Assembly (NCBI RefSeq): GCF_018991925.1
Contig: NW_024753828.1
Span: forward strand, 2,032,014-2,096,013
Origin: Homarus americanus
Taxonomy: Eukaryota; Arthropoda; Malacostraca; Decapoda; Nephropidae
Length of the DNA: 64,000 nt
Reading direction: 5' to 3'
Shown here: piece by piece, positions 34,757-46,489 of the stretch
How positions within the stretch are numbered: the first letter of the stretch is position 1
How the letters are laid out: every line of letters starts with the position of its first letter
Position numbers and translations under genes: made by a program
Notes under the pieces: generated by a model
Told to the model about the DNA's origin: nothing
What the model saw: the letters and a program-made list of their open reading frames with translations, nothing else
Database searches by the model: none

Positions 34757-36363
34757 TTAATTATTTCCATATCGGGTGGCGGAGGTGATGGTAACGGTGA
34801 CGAACTCTGTGAGAGAAGAGACGATTTCCTGCACCAGCTCTTGAGTACTGACCACGGGTACTGTGTGCACCTGCGGAAGTGGGAGGCAAGTTTCTGCAGG
34901 TAAAAAATCTGATCAACTCTATCCCATAGCTATTATATTATTGTCCTCGTTTTATAATTTAAACGCTATAAGAAGTTATTGAGGTGTGCTATTTAAGTTA
35001 TTCAGGGCTGCTATTTAACTGAAAATAGAGCTATTAAGACATACCAGGCAAGTTAATCAATATGGAGTTCATAGTTGAATGGTGAAGAAGTTTACGTAGA
35101 TTCTATTAAACCAATTAGAGCTAGCTATAAAGAATCGAGCAATAGAAGAATTAGAAGTTGAAGCAATTGTACTCCCAAGATGTCTTGAACAAACTCCAAA
35201 AGAAAGTTTGTTTTGTATAGGAAGTTAACTCAAGAATTTACGAGTTTTTAACCATTTACCTGGTGCATTACAGACACGTGGGTGATGCTTTGCCACAACT
35301 CAACAACATTCGTTGTGGTGAAGAAAGACGTGAATTCAGAGACCATGGTACGTTGGGGGTAGACGATGCTGGTAGCAGTCACTAAAGAAACCTGTTAGAG
35401 AAGTGACCACAACGTGTTAAGAATTTTTCCGAGAATGCAAAGACTAAGCAACCTATATTGACTTCAGTATTCAAAGTTACCGACGTAGATTAAAGTCGGT
35501 ATAAACTATATAAAATCAGCGGGTTTTGCCAAGCGTGAAGTAAAAGTACATAAAAAATCTCCTAGTAAGCACGAGTCCAAGGGGTCTTTGAGTGAGCACG
35601 AGTCCAGGTACAAAGGGTCTCTTAGAAAAGAAGATACTCACGGGAGTTGTCGTGATCTTTATAACGGAGGTCTTGGTGGATGGGTGGGAGGGCACGAAGC
35701 TCCAGTCAGTGGTGGTGGCTGTGAGGGTCTCCGTCACAGTGGTCTGGTCGGTGATCCAGACGTCGGAGGTGGTCGTCTCTCTCAGAGTGTGGGTGATTGT
35801 ATCCTGTCAGTACGTTATGGTTAACTTATGTGTTTGACAAATGAAGGGTTTTATGGGACAGCAAATGTGTTGAACAGCTTGCTTTAGTGGTCAATTAAAC
35901 GTCAGAAACTACCTTGCACGCTTGAATAGTTAAATGGGTTTGTTAAAAGTCAATAACCATATAGTTAAAGAACTGAATTTGTTTAAATTTTAAGGATTAT
36001 CACATATGCTTTGAACACCGTTAACCACCATACGAGAAAACTAATGTTACCGTGGTAAATTACAGGAAGTCAATAACTGGAGCGATACTACAAGACTACA
36101 TACCGTTACAATCAATGTTACAGTAACTGGGGTGATGGTCACAGGTCGGTGGGTATCGTAGTATTGACAATTAACCTGTAAAAGGTAGGATGGTTTCAAA
36201 TATGCGGTTTTGGTTATTATGTATAAAAAATGAGGTTATAGTGAACGTAAACGTGTATAACATTTTTGAGATTTTGGTCATTACGAATAAAACTACTTAA
36301 CTACAGAAGTGGTACCTGGGAAGCCGCCAAAAGGAGCAGGAGTGTAGATACAAAACTTGCCAT
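34757..36363 (-). CDS. Gene 3: small secreted Thr/Val-rich protein (151 residues)
   Basis: Exons on the minus strand: 36363-36316, 35803-35642, 35391-35260 and 34870-34757, all phase 0, with CAG|GTACC, CCC|GTGAGT and CAG|GTAAAT donors and ACAG/GCAG acceptors. Exon 1 is a signal-peptide core (MASFVSTLLLLLAASQ). Exon 2 encodes DTITHTLRETTTSDVWITDQ and VTETLTATTTDW. Exon 3 begins VSLVTATSIVYPQRTMVSEF and includes FFTTTNVVELWQSITHVSV. Exon 4 ends SSLTEFVTVTITSATRYGNN. It shares four-exon organisation, orientation and Thr/Val alternation with genes 1 and 2 but lacks the Gly-rich repeat. I judge it a divergent member of the same cluster. Role unknown; an extracellular location is inferred from the signal peptide. 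The uninterrupted frame across four exons makes a functional gene likely. Confidence 0.82.
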
Positions 36364-36712
36364 CTGAGAAGGAATATGCCGCGTATTTATCCAATTACAA
36401 GATTTTCGTTCATATATTCTACTACATTGTTACAACTCTAAGCACGAGTAATAATGTAAAAAAAAGACAACTTACAATCCACAAAATGAGTTACCTTGTT
36501 ATTAGTTAAGACTAAATAAGAATTTCGTTTTAACTAAATATAAATTCAAAAATATATTTCTCAGAAAAACTACAACTAATGTCTCACACAACCTCAAATC
36601 ACAAAACACACTTTAACTAATAAAGCCGTTCGCTGTAATGAACACCGGTTGGTCAGAAGTGATGTTGCTGAACTACTGCTGACCTCTACCAGTCAGCCGC
36701 GCTATTTAAAGG

Positions 36713-36720
36713 CCACTTTT
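36713..36720 (-). promoter_or_regulatory. TATA-like element upstream of gene 3
   Basis: CCTTTAAATAGCGCG on the minus strand, about 350 bases upstream of the ATG, conserved in A1 at about 7013-7020. No well-spaced TCAGT initiator accompanies it, so this is weak. Confidence 0.35.
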
Positions 36721-37130
36721 GGCGGGAAGCCCGTTCGAATGTAAGACAGAGCCTTGACTTCGTCTTCAGTGACTCACTAATTCTTTTCTAAATATCAATT
36801 GTTTATTCGTGATAAAATAATATAAGTGCAACAAAAACACGCATTTATTACAAAATATTAATGATTAATATTTATGAATAAATATTATAAAATAATTAAG
36901 AAAATAACTTCAACGTTAGACAGCGACAAGACGTTCGAACACTAATATGGCTGTTATGGTACTTGACTGTTGCTTTAGAAGCCCTCTGTGTAACCCACGT
37001 ATTGAATTGTTGTTGTATTTTGTAAGTAAAGTTAGTTATGACGTTGTTGTTATGTAGAGGAAAATATTAACATAGAAATAACTAAATAAAAAAAGAGGGA
37101 ATATTACGTTGATTTATGATGAAGTACAAC

Positions 37131-37212
37131 ACACCATTGAATCCAAGAAAAAAGTCAGAAAAAGGCACGGAAAAAACCTAACCTAACGTACAGTACGTGC
37201 AATGCCATCACA
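37131..37212 (+). repeat. Dispersed TTAGG-core repeat (copy 4), truncated by a LINE
   Basis: A2 equivalent of copy 2, broken at the same CAATGCCATCA junction. Confidence 0.65.
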
Positions 37213-38723
37213 ACATAAGAATGGAGGAAACTGCAGCGGGCCTATTGGCTCATACTGGGCAGTCCCGTTTACACCCAACCCCTATTGCTCATATAAGCAT
37301 CCAACCTATGTTTGAAGCTATTCAGCGTATTCGAGTTAATGATGATATTTGGTAACTTGTTCCATTCATCCACTACTCTGTTTCCAAACCAGTGTTTACC
37401 TATTTCACGCCTAAATCTAAATTTGTCTAATTTAAAACCATTGTTACGAGTTCGCTCCTGGTTGGATAGTTTGAGTACCTTTGTAATGTCCCCTTTGTTT
37501 AGCCCTGACTTCCACTTATACACCTCTATCAGGTCGCCCCTCGCTCTACGTCTCTCGAGGGAGTGCAAATTAAGATGCTTTAACCTGTCTCTATACTCAA
37601 GGTTCCTAATGCCCGGGATTAATCTTGTCATTCTCCTCTGAATTCTTTCCAATGATTCTATATCCATTCTGTAACTAACACTCCTTTGTATGAACCCAAG
37701 TACTTTATTAGCCTTGTTACGAGCAAAAACACATTGTTTACTTGGCTTAAGGTTCCTACTTATCATTACTCCTAAATCTCTCTAGCAGTCGGATTTCTCT
37801 ATGGCATCGTTGTTCATCTGGTATCTGGTTTCCCTGTTTACATCTCCTATACTGAGTGCTTTACATTTGTCCAAGTTGAATCTCATCTGCCATTTTTCAG
37901 AACATTCGAAAAATTTGTTTAGATCTTCCTGTAGTTTTGCTGAGTCCTCGTCAGATTTAATAACACGTCCTATTTTAGAGTCATCAGCAAATTTACTTAT
38001 GTTGCTGTCTATGCCGATATCTATGTCGTTTATGTATATAATAAATAATAATGGTCCAAGTACTGAGCCTTGGGGAACTCCACTTGTGACGTTGCTCCAA
38101 TGGGACTTAGTGCCGTTAATGCTCACTCGCTGTTTCCTGTCCTGTAACCACGCCCTAATCCATTTAAGGATGTTACCTTTGATGCCATGAGCTTCTACCT
38201 TTCTAATTAGTCTTTCGTGGGGGACTCTGTCGAAGGCTTTGCTAAAGTCGAGATATACCACATCATAATTGTGCCCCTCGTCCATCGATTCGAAAACTGA
38301 TGAAAAGAATGTTAATAGATTAGTTAGACAAGAACGTCCGCTTGTGAAGCCATGCTGAGAATCATTGATCAATCTGTGCTTCTCCAGGTGATTTCGAATA
38401 GTTTGAAATGATTGCTTCCAGTAATTTGCCTACTATTGATGTTAGACTGATTGGGCGATAGTTAGAGGATAGTGATCTATCCCCCTTCTTGAAAATCGGT
38501 ATTACATTCGCTATCCTCCAGGATTCTGGTACTACACCTGTTTTTAAGGACATGTTAAACAACTTAGCTAAGGGCATACTAAGCTCTTCCTTACATTCCT
38601 TTAATACTCTGGTAAATATCTCATCGGGACCTGGTGACTTATTAGGCTTTAGTTTCTCTATTTGCTTACTAACATCGTTACTAGTCACTACTATCTCGCT
38701 TAATTTGTTTTCTTCACTATCTC

Positions 38724-38725
<2 letters not shown>
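37213..38725 (-). mobile_element. 5'-truncated CR1-like LINE (RT region)
   Basis: Minus-strand RT with [56 protein letters not shown] and FADDSKIG (YADD-type box with Phe). The distal part has ERIQRRMTRLIPGIRNL and ends SFKHRLDAYMSNRGWV. One frameshift near 38400 and one stop (SDC then stop, before RDLGVMIS) inactivate it. The endonuclease domain and ORF1 are missing, and the 5' edge abuts (TA)n. The 3' tail with CATTCTTATG and the terminal protein motif link it to the solo ends at 783 and 30306. Confidence 0.9.

Positions 38726-38818
<93 letters not shown>
38726..38818. repeat. (TA)n microsatellite, A2
   Basis: About 46 TA units, some 14 more than in A1. Confidence 0.95.
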
Positions 38819-38820
<2 letters not shown>

Positions 38821-39384
38821 TGTATATCCACAATGAAAACGTGGATAAGATAAATCTTGATAAAATCATACAGGGAAAAGGGAAACAATGGAGCACCTTA
38901 GTTTTCGTCTTTATTTTCAAGACATCTTCAGAGGCAACTGAATTACTTAGACAGAGAGAGGCTAAGTACACAGAGTGACCTTACTAAACATGAGGTCAGG
39001 TCATAAACATGACATCCACCAATCCGGACACCAACACCACTACACACGCAGAGGAGCTTAAAAGAAAGGGCGACGTGACTAGTCAAGTTAAGTCAGGTAA
39101 AAAATATGGGACCTACTAATCATCTATCCTATATTTACCTTCAATGCTTTAAAAGCATTTTTAACCTTGGGCCACTGACAAATAAATTTGTGTAACATAT
39201 TATCAGTTTTGTACTGACCATCATTAAGGTTTATAGAATTCAATTCCCTAATCAAACTAGCTTCAACCAGAAGTCTGTCTGTGACACATGATGATTTGTA
39301 CACCTCTAAGCTGTTTTCCCAATCCATGGGATGATTATTGTTCCTAACATGAACGAACAGTGCACTGTGCACTGTGCAATACAT
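38819..39384 (-). mobile_element. Penelope-like element 3' fragment
   Basis: An 86-residue minus-strand frame contains HVRNNNHPMDWENSLEVY and RLLVEASLIRELNSINLN, the arrangement seen at the C-terminus of Penelope-type proteins in their GIY-YIG endonuclease (conserved H, DW and a distal E before SLIRE-like sequence). The downstream sequence includes GAAGATGTCTTGAAAATAAA, a common Penelope-type terminal feature. RT and the start of the endonuclease are missing. Confidence 0.55.
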
Positions 39385-39820
39385 TTTTTACTTTAATTTG
39401 TTTTTCTCTTGTCATCTATTGTTTTATTTATTCATTTGTTTTTATATCTCTTTATTCTCGTTTTCATGTCCCCAGTACAAAGAATAACTGAAGTACTGTA
39501 CGTCAGACTAGAGAGTGTGTACCTCAGTCATATGAATTCGACTCGTAAACGACACATGTATTATGATACGTGCCGCTATTGGGTGTCATTAATTTTTTCT
39601 TCAACTGCCTGTGATTAGAACCAGCCTAACTGCTTATTAGTGGCGTGGGACGAGAACCTGCACTGACCTTCACACGCTACTTTATGCTGCCTCGATCGAT
39701 TAAACATATTGCAGAGGGTAATTTTTTTATTGTTTGGAGTCGACATGGAAAGGACCTGTGAGTTTGTACGCTGTGAGTTGTGTTCAATTAATTATCAGTC
39801 TTTTTAGTCCTGTCTCATGC

Positions 39821-39902
39821 GCGCACACACGCACGCATACGGATACACTCACCCACGCCCGAGAATCTACTTTCACGCGCGCTCACATAAACACACACAC
39901 GT

Positions 39903-39935
<33 letters not shown>
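39821..39935. repeat. CA-rich simple repeat, A2
   Basis: Degenerate then pure (CA)n, equivalent to 10041-10165. Confidence 0.9.
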
Positions 39936-39944
39936 AACACAAGA

Positions 39945-40181
39945 ACATATAATAAAAATAATAATAACAATAATAATAATAATTAACGATTTATTGACAA
40001 AGTTTTGCAGGCCGAAGGCTGAAAATACACATTAGACAAAAATGACTTAATACATACAAAGACATAAGAACATAAGAAAATAAGGAGTCTGCAATAGGCC
40101 GGTTGGCCTGTGCATGGGTGAGTCGTTTAACAAAAGCTTTCATTACTAAAAGGTGTTGATAAAGGACCTCACGTTGTCATG
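39945..40181 (-). mobile_element. LINE 3' end running into the second gap (A2)
   Basis: Same sequence as 10166-10406, including TTCTTATGTTCTTATG, the terminal frame and an ATT-rich tail. Confidence 0.65.
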
Positions 40182-40280
40182 NNNNNNNNNNNNNNNNNNN
40201 NNNNNNNNNNNNNNNNNNNNNNNNNNNNNNNNNNNNNNNNNNNNNNNNNNNNNNNNNNNNNNNNNNNNNNNNNNNNNNNN
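40182..40280. other. Assembly gap (99 N)
   Basis: N run. The flanks resemble two parts of the repeat copy at 57310-58340, whose middle is a 45-bp minisatellite, so an unresolved tandem array is a likely cause. Confidence 1.
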
Positions 40281-40489
40281 GGGGACACCGTGTGGTGTGG
40301 GGTGGTGTCACAGTACCTCACTCTCTGCCAGGTGGTGTTGTGTCAGGTGTGAAGCCGACCCACTGTTGTTCCCAGGGTGGACTGATTAGCACCGCCTTGT
40401 CAGAAGACGGTGGTCAGTTCCCAGGGGTGCTCATCTCACTGGTGGGTCACGGCTCTCACTGGTACTGTCGAGTGCTGAATTCACTGGCT

Positions 40490-40695
40490 TGAATACTGTT
40501 CAACACTGATCCCACTTCTTTCCGAAACGAAATTGTCACTTTTGATTATGTTGATATCCCGGTGGTGAGGATGGGTCGGGGAGAGGGACTTGTTGAATGG
40601 GCTGAACATTGGCCAAGGGGGGCAGCTGCGTAGCAGGAGCAGCGCCTGAATAGGTCTCGACCCTACGATGGTTAAGGATGAACACGCACACATGA
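40490..40695 (-). repeat. Retroelement-related repeat piece
   Basis: On the minus strand it matches the plus strand at 57315-57560. Both encode a CACCR-like string (NHRRVETYSG; LPDPSSPPGYQ) near ...CATCCTTAACCATCGTAGGG and continue into ACAATTTC..GGAAAG. Probably an internal part of the element whose 3' end is at 39945-40181. Confidence 0.55.
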
Positions 40696-40699
40696 ACAC

Positions 40700-42179
40700 A
40701 AGAACATCACACGAACATCACACATGAATACACACACACACACGTGAACTTTACCCAAGTGTCATACATGGTCCAGGTTATGAAACATTATGGACCTTTT
40801 ATACTGAAACTCTACAAAGTTATTAACATTTCACCTGTGGAATGTTACGAGACAATTACCTCCATTACCTCCCTTGTTGGGCCAAATATGACCTTTAGCC
40901 TCATTTTGTGATCAGTTGATTAAATGACTTTGATATTTATTCATTTTCATTCATTTTGGAGATCATGATAAATTAATATACACCCATGAAGGTTAGGTTA
41001 GGTTGTTATATCAGGTTAGGGTAGGTTAGGTTACGGAGAATATACATAGATCAGAGGTTTTTAAGACAGCATTGTACTCAAGGGATTAAACTATTAAATT
41101 CTCCTCCTCAAGGGTTTAAAGAGTTTTAATATATGGTCTAATTCATTGTACTCAGGGTTAAATTCTTCTCCTCAAGGGTTTAAAATGTTTTAATTAATGG
41201 ACTAATTTATTGTACTCAAGGGGAATGGCATCGTACTCAAGGGATATTCTGAAAGTAAGCGAATATTACGTAGGTGCCAACAGAGGTAAATTGAAGCCTC
41301 CATATTACAGGACTGTGTTTACGAAGGAGAATAACCCTGAGAGAAATACATAACTGGCCGGTAAAATATTTCGAGTCAGACCAAAAAATGCAGTACAATG
41401 TTGATGATCTTAGTATGGGAGTCAACGATGATATTTGTGGGTAAAAGTAGAGTTCTAAATCTGATTGTGTTGCTAGAGAGATATATTTAGTCGTAGGAGC
41501 GAGAATTATCTTGAAGTAAAGCGAAATATTTTATCACTTACCTGTAACAAACGGGCAACAAAAAGAATGGAAAAAAAAATAAATAAACGTTCGTAGTTGG
41601 ATATCAAGATCAGTATAGTATGCGTGGGGACAAAAGCCGTGAAGATATCCTGACACACAAGATTCCTTACCGACAATAACGACCAACTGGGAAAAAATAA
41701 ATAAATTGAAATTGAAATAAATCGGACCAGGTAATATCACTCACATACCAGTATACCTTGAGGGCATTGTTAATGACACAAAAAATGAAATAAAATATTG
41801 TGAACTGGAATGGGGGAAAAATCTTTAATGGACATGCAGAGGAAATTACGGCGATGTTTTGTTAGGTTTTTAAAAATAAATTAAAAAAAACAAAAAAGTG
41901 TTGGTGTTGTGTGTGTGGTGTTGGGTAGTAAAGATGAAGTAGAGGGAGAGAAGGAGGAGGAGGAGGAGATAGAGGGAGAAATGGAAGAGGAGGAGAAGGG
42001 AGAGGAAGGAGTTTGAAAGCACAAGTATGCAGGAGGAGGTTTACATTCTCTTAAGACATACTGGAAGGGGTTACGGTGTAGTAGTATAGTTATGTAGTAT
42101 TAAATCCCACACTAAGGAGCTGCCATGAATCTATTAGTTGCCAGATAACACTGACGATATCTGCACTGGCACTCTATAT
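40700..42179. other. No gene; repeated GTACTCAAGG and TTAGG-like motifs
   Basis: It holds an interstitial GGTTAGGTTAGGTT cluster at about 40992-41034, several TGTACTCAAGG motifs at 41070-41245, and GGAGGAGGA purine-rich sequence at 41940-42020. No supported coding region. Confidence 0.6.
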
Positions 42180-42787
42180 CAGGGGTCGCCAACCATTTTT
42201 TTTTTCAGTGAGATAATTTTGATTAATGGACAAATTTCAAGAGCTACTAATACATAAATTAGAAATATATGAAGTTATAAGGTTACAAAATTATTTATTA
42301 CAGTTCACTTACAAAAAAAATGCATATATAAAGGGGAAGAAAAACTTGTGTTTACTTCAATGTGAAACTTGATGCTACAGGCTGTCCACCAGTGCTGTGT
42401 AGTCGTGGTGGGTATCCCAAGTGAGCAACTGGGATGGGGTCATTCAGACGGGTTCGAAATTTTGATCTGATGCCTCATGACGGAAAAGACCGACTCGCAA
42501 AGGTAGGGAGAGCCAAATAGGGAAGCTGCTTTCCTTGTTCCTCTGCTGCTGTTACTGTGTCTTGATCCCATGATGGGGTATGGCATAAAATATCACACTG
42601 GACCTAATCTCCTCAAAATCACCAATCTGTTGTTAACTGTCGTCCAAGCCTAGTCAGGAAATCACTGTACTTGCCAATATTTCTAACCATGTGAACGCAG
42701 CTTTTTTTTCTAAGTTTTAATGCGATTTACTCATTGGCAGACAGCTAAGCTACCAGTCACTCGCGATCAAGGTGTTGGCGACCCCTG
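42180..42787. mobile_element. hAT-type MITE (608 bp)
   Basis: Termini CAGGGGTCGCCAACC and, inverted, CAGGGGTCGCCAACACC match hAT (Charlie/Tip100-like) ends. The flanking 8-mers CTCTATAT and CTCTAGTG agree only in the first five bases, so the target duplication is decayed. No coding frame. Confidence 0.7.
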
Positions 42788-43049
42788 CTCTAGTGCCCTA
42801 CCTGGAGGCTGAAACAAACGACCTCTTTAACCCAGGAAATCGTCGTATAATGAGGGAAATTTGTTAAGACTCAATGTTCCGTGAAATTGGAATGCACACG
42901 CGAGCGCTGTCAGTCCAAAACGTTAAATCGCCTGATAAATTGATATCCACTTTGGGGGGGAAAACTCAACTCGGTTGCTGTGAAAACCGTCGGTAGAAAA
43001 ACAGAACTAAATTAAGTCAGGTGAGATGATGTTACGAGACGGTGAACGG

Positions 43050-43190
43050 AAATAAAGTCACAGGCAAAAGGCACATGACTTGTACAGACTGACAACACAA
43101 TATATATATGATGGCATTGCACGTAGGTTAGGTTAGGTTAGTTTTTTCCGTTCCTTTTTTTCTTATGACTTTTTTCCCTGGATTCTAAGA
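43050..43190 (-). repeat. Dispersed TTAGG-core repeat (copy 5, inverted)
   Basis: Reverse complement of the family at 2330-2510, including GCACGTAGGTTAGGTTAGGT and the ATATATATATGATGGCATTG segment. Confidence 0.8.
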
Positions 43191-43194
43191 GACA

Positions 43195-44790
43195 CAGCTT
43201 TAAGCAAACTATAAATTTTAAGCTTTGACGACGTTTAGTGTTTCACCTTTCTTACCTGCTCTGCTAAGGTGTTATAATGACCTGAGACTGGCGGACGTGA
43301 CGTAGTGTTGTTGTTGTAGAGGCCATTAATGGGTTTCCAGGTAAGTAGTTCAGTGCTTAGGTAGTATATCACCTCACTTAACCTCATATGATCGGGACTT
43401 GAATATTATCTTCTTCCTCGTTAAACCCAAGAGGCTACACGCTGAGGCGAGGGTACGGGTGTCAGTGTGTGGTGGCTCTTACAGTGTCGAGGTGTGGTGC
43501 CGAGTGCTGTGATTGTCTTGTTGTGGTGGTATATGTAGTAGAATTCATCATACATTACACACACACACTCGAACGGCATTCAACACCCATACTAACTTGG
43601 GGGGTCACTGTAGTACTAGATGAGACGACTGGACAATAAAATCTCACTCCTAATAAAATGACGGAATCGACACGCAATTCCACACTTACGAAGTCAACAT
43701 TTATTAACCTGAGTGAGTTAAGTACTATACACACACTGAGGGTAACGAGCGCTTTCTTTATTTTTTATATCTTTCCTTGACATTCACAAAGGTCAGAGGT
43801 CAACTTGTTCAACTCTATCTTCGCCATGTTCCTCTGTCCTCAGCCTCATGTTGTCCTGGTCGCCCTCAACCACCTCCCTTCACCTTAACTTGTGTATCCC
43901 ACTTGATCTCCTTGACCGACTCACTCATACCAGTCTATCTTGAAGGCAACATGAGGTGTCTTAGAGAACAGTTGACCATGATGCCGCTTTGTCTATAGAG
44001 AAAAGCGCTCGACTAATGACTAATACCAGAAAAGACTGTTGGTTGTGGAACATGAGAACTGAGTACAAGCGACAGTGTAACTCAGAACTATTGAGACAAG
44101 TGTGAGTAAGTATGTACTGGGAATATGTGGTAATAGTAGGTAAATAGTAGGTAAATAAGTACCACTGAACGAGATGTTATTATATAGACGAGGGAGTGTG
44201 AAATAGCAGTGGTCAGGTCAGAGGGTTAGAACATTTCCACGATTGGTTAAAGGAATCAGTATCAGCGTCCCACGAGATAAGAAAATATACATCAGAGGGA
44301 AAACAAGGGATTTAGCTGAAGCCTCGGAAGGGGTTGGCGGATGTCGAGGGAAAGGTCACACACAATCAGCAGACTCGCTACTCGACAGACTGGGTCATGC
44401 CGAAGAGGAAAAGGAGGAAAACTGTACTTCTTGTTGTTTTATTTATTGAGGAAAAAATCTTTGACTTTAGGAGGAATAGATTACGAAAATGCAGTCACCC
44501 TTGATCATGGGAGTAGGATATAAACTTGAAGGCTTTATAATATCTTGCTGAAAGGCTAAATCCTCTGTAGCACCTGAGAGATTAATTCACTATACTCAAA
44601 AGGTTGTCATCGTACTCAAGGGGATAAGTCAATGAAAATCAAGGGGTTGTGAACGTAATCATCTTAGGAAGTGGATTAATTCCCTGTACTCAAGGTAGTT
44701 AAGCCCTCGTACCCAAAGCGGACTCTGTACACCCGAGTCATGAACGTTACCCTGAGAAATGGCCTTCCGTGATACCCCGCCACCCCCCCG
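43195..44790. other. No recognised gene
   Basis: Short open frames only. A second cluster of GTACTCAAGG-type motifs lies at 44590-44715. Confidence 0.5.
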
Positions 44791-44799
44791 ACCACCCTA

Positions 44800-45312
44800 C
44801 ACTACCCTACTCTACACCACACCACACCACCCTTCACCCATCAAAATCCCTACTCTACACTACAGTACTCTACACCGCCCTACACCACATCACCCTACAC
44901 TACACTACTGTTGTTGGCTGACGGATGGTACCATTCCCCACCTCCCAGGATGGGTGAGAGGATGATGGGTGTGGGTGGATGGTTATAGTCGGGATGTCCT
45001 ACACTACCCTACCTTACCTTACCTTACACCACCCCACACCATCCTACACCACACTACACCACCCTACACCACCCTACCCAATACTACACCACCCTACCCA
45101 ACACTACACAACCCTACACCACCCTACCCCACACTACCCCACCCTACACCACCCTACCACCCTACACACCCCTACCTACACCACCCTACACCACCTACCC
45201 AACACTACACTACACCCACCACTACCCAACACTACCCCACACCACCACTACACTACACCACCCTACACCACCCTACACCACCCACTACCCGACACCCACC
45301 ACACACACCACA
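44800..45312. repeat. CACCCTACAC minisatellite
   Basis: Degenerate tandem units of ACCACCCTAC/CACTACACTA over about 500 bases, interrupted at 44905-45000. Open frames through it (over 110 codons) are a by-product of the repeat. Confidence 0.9.
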
Positions 45313-45579
45313 CCCACCCGAGTGTTTAGTTTAAGTGATCAACTGGCTGGGCCCTGCCTCGATCTGGTCCCGGCGGCGCTCGACAGTGGTACTTAGTTCG
45401 TCATGTCACCGCCAGGGGGTCTACTATCGGCTTCTTGGAAGGTCTATTTATGTTACATTAGATGTTTTTTTCTGTTTTTCTTTAATAATTCAAATATTTA
45501 CGCACTCAACCTCCAAAAGTAGACGTTTATTAACATAGAGATATAATGGGGCACTACGGACAACATTCAAGCTATGTGG

Positions 45580-45835
45580 GCGTGTATGACTTGTCTTCTT
45601 GTGTACATGACTCTCGTGTGTGTGTGCGTGTATGACTGTCTTGTTGTGCATATGACTGCCATGTATGTGCGTGTATGATTATATTGTTGTGTACATGAAT
45701 ATCGTGTGTGTGCGTGTATGACTGTCTTGTTGTGTACATGACTGTCGTGTGTGTGTGCGTGTATGACTGTCTTGTTGTGTACATGACTGTCGTGTGTGCG
45801 TGTATGACTGTCTTGTTGTGCATATGACTGCCATG

Positions 45836-45840
<5 letters not shown>
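45580..45840. repeat. Minisatellite with ~45-60 bp GT-rich units
   Basis: Tandem copies of GTGCGTGTATGACTGTCTTG + TTGTGTACATGACTGTCGTG with length variation. The minus-strand frame is an artefact. Confidence 0.9.
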
Positions 45841-45874
<34 letters not shown>

Positions 45875-45944
45875 GCTCAATAGTGTGACTGCCATTTTAA
45901 TGTACGGTCTGTCTTGGTGTAGATGTTGCGGGGAAATGTTTATT

Positions 45945-46002
<58 letters not shown>
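45839..46002. repeat. (GA)n and (GT)n microsatellites
   Basis: (AG)n at 45839-45871 and (GT)n at 45949-46001, separated by about 80 bases of unique sequence. Confidence 0.95.
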
Positions 46003-46489
46003 CCTGTGTCGAGAACTGAATGACAAATTTCCCATCAGCCTCTTACGTGTTCTCATAATAAGATCAAAGTCATCACAAAATAAACAAACTATGTGAGACT
46101 GACACACATACAGTAGTGTGGGGTATTTCATGTTTGTTTCATAATGTAACAGAATTATTTATTTTTTCTATTAATATGACAGAAGAATTATTATTTTAAC
46201 TTGTATTTCGTGTTATTTTTTCTCATATCACAAAAAAATACAATTACTTTACCCTTTATTCCACCCACCCACCCACCCACCCACTCACTTTTTCTATCAC
46301 ACATATGTCGGTCACTGCTCAGAAACCTCTTAATGCCAGTATTTCTCAACCGCTGGCTCGCCAAACATGCACTCGAGAATATGTTCGTAAGTACTCTCTC
46401 TCTCAAGCTTGTTCTTGTGTGTGTTTGTCTACTTGTTTTATTTGTTTGTCGTTATTTATAAACTAGATGTGGAATTTTTATGTTATGTG

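Larger units (their letters stand above)
29497..40181. repeat. Segment A2, second copy of the ~10.5 kb segment
   Basis: Colinear with 1-10406. It contains the intact gene 3 and better-preserved LINE frames. It is continuous with the gene 1/gene 2 region on its left and ends at the second N run with the same final bases as A1. Confidence 0.95.

Noticed and set aside
40992..41034. GGTTAGG cluster as a telomere
   Set aside because: Only a few degenerate units inside scaffold sequence; at best interstitial.
44969..45334. Pro/Thr/His-rich frame of ~120 codons
   Set aside because: Low-complexity CACCCTACAC minisatellite, open in more than one frame.
45572..45895. 107-codon His/Thr/Tyr-rich frame
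   Set aside because: Translation of a GT-rich minisatellite and (AG)n run.
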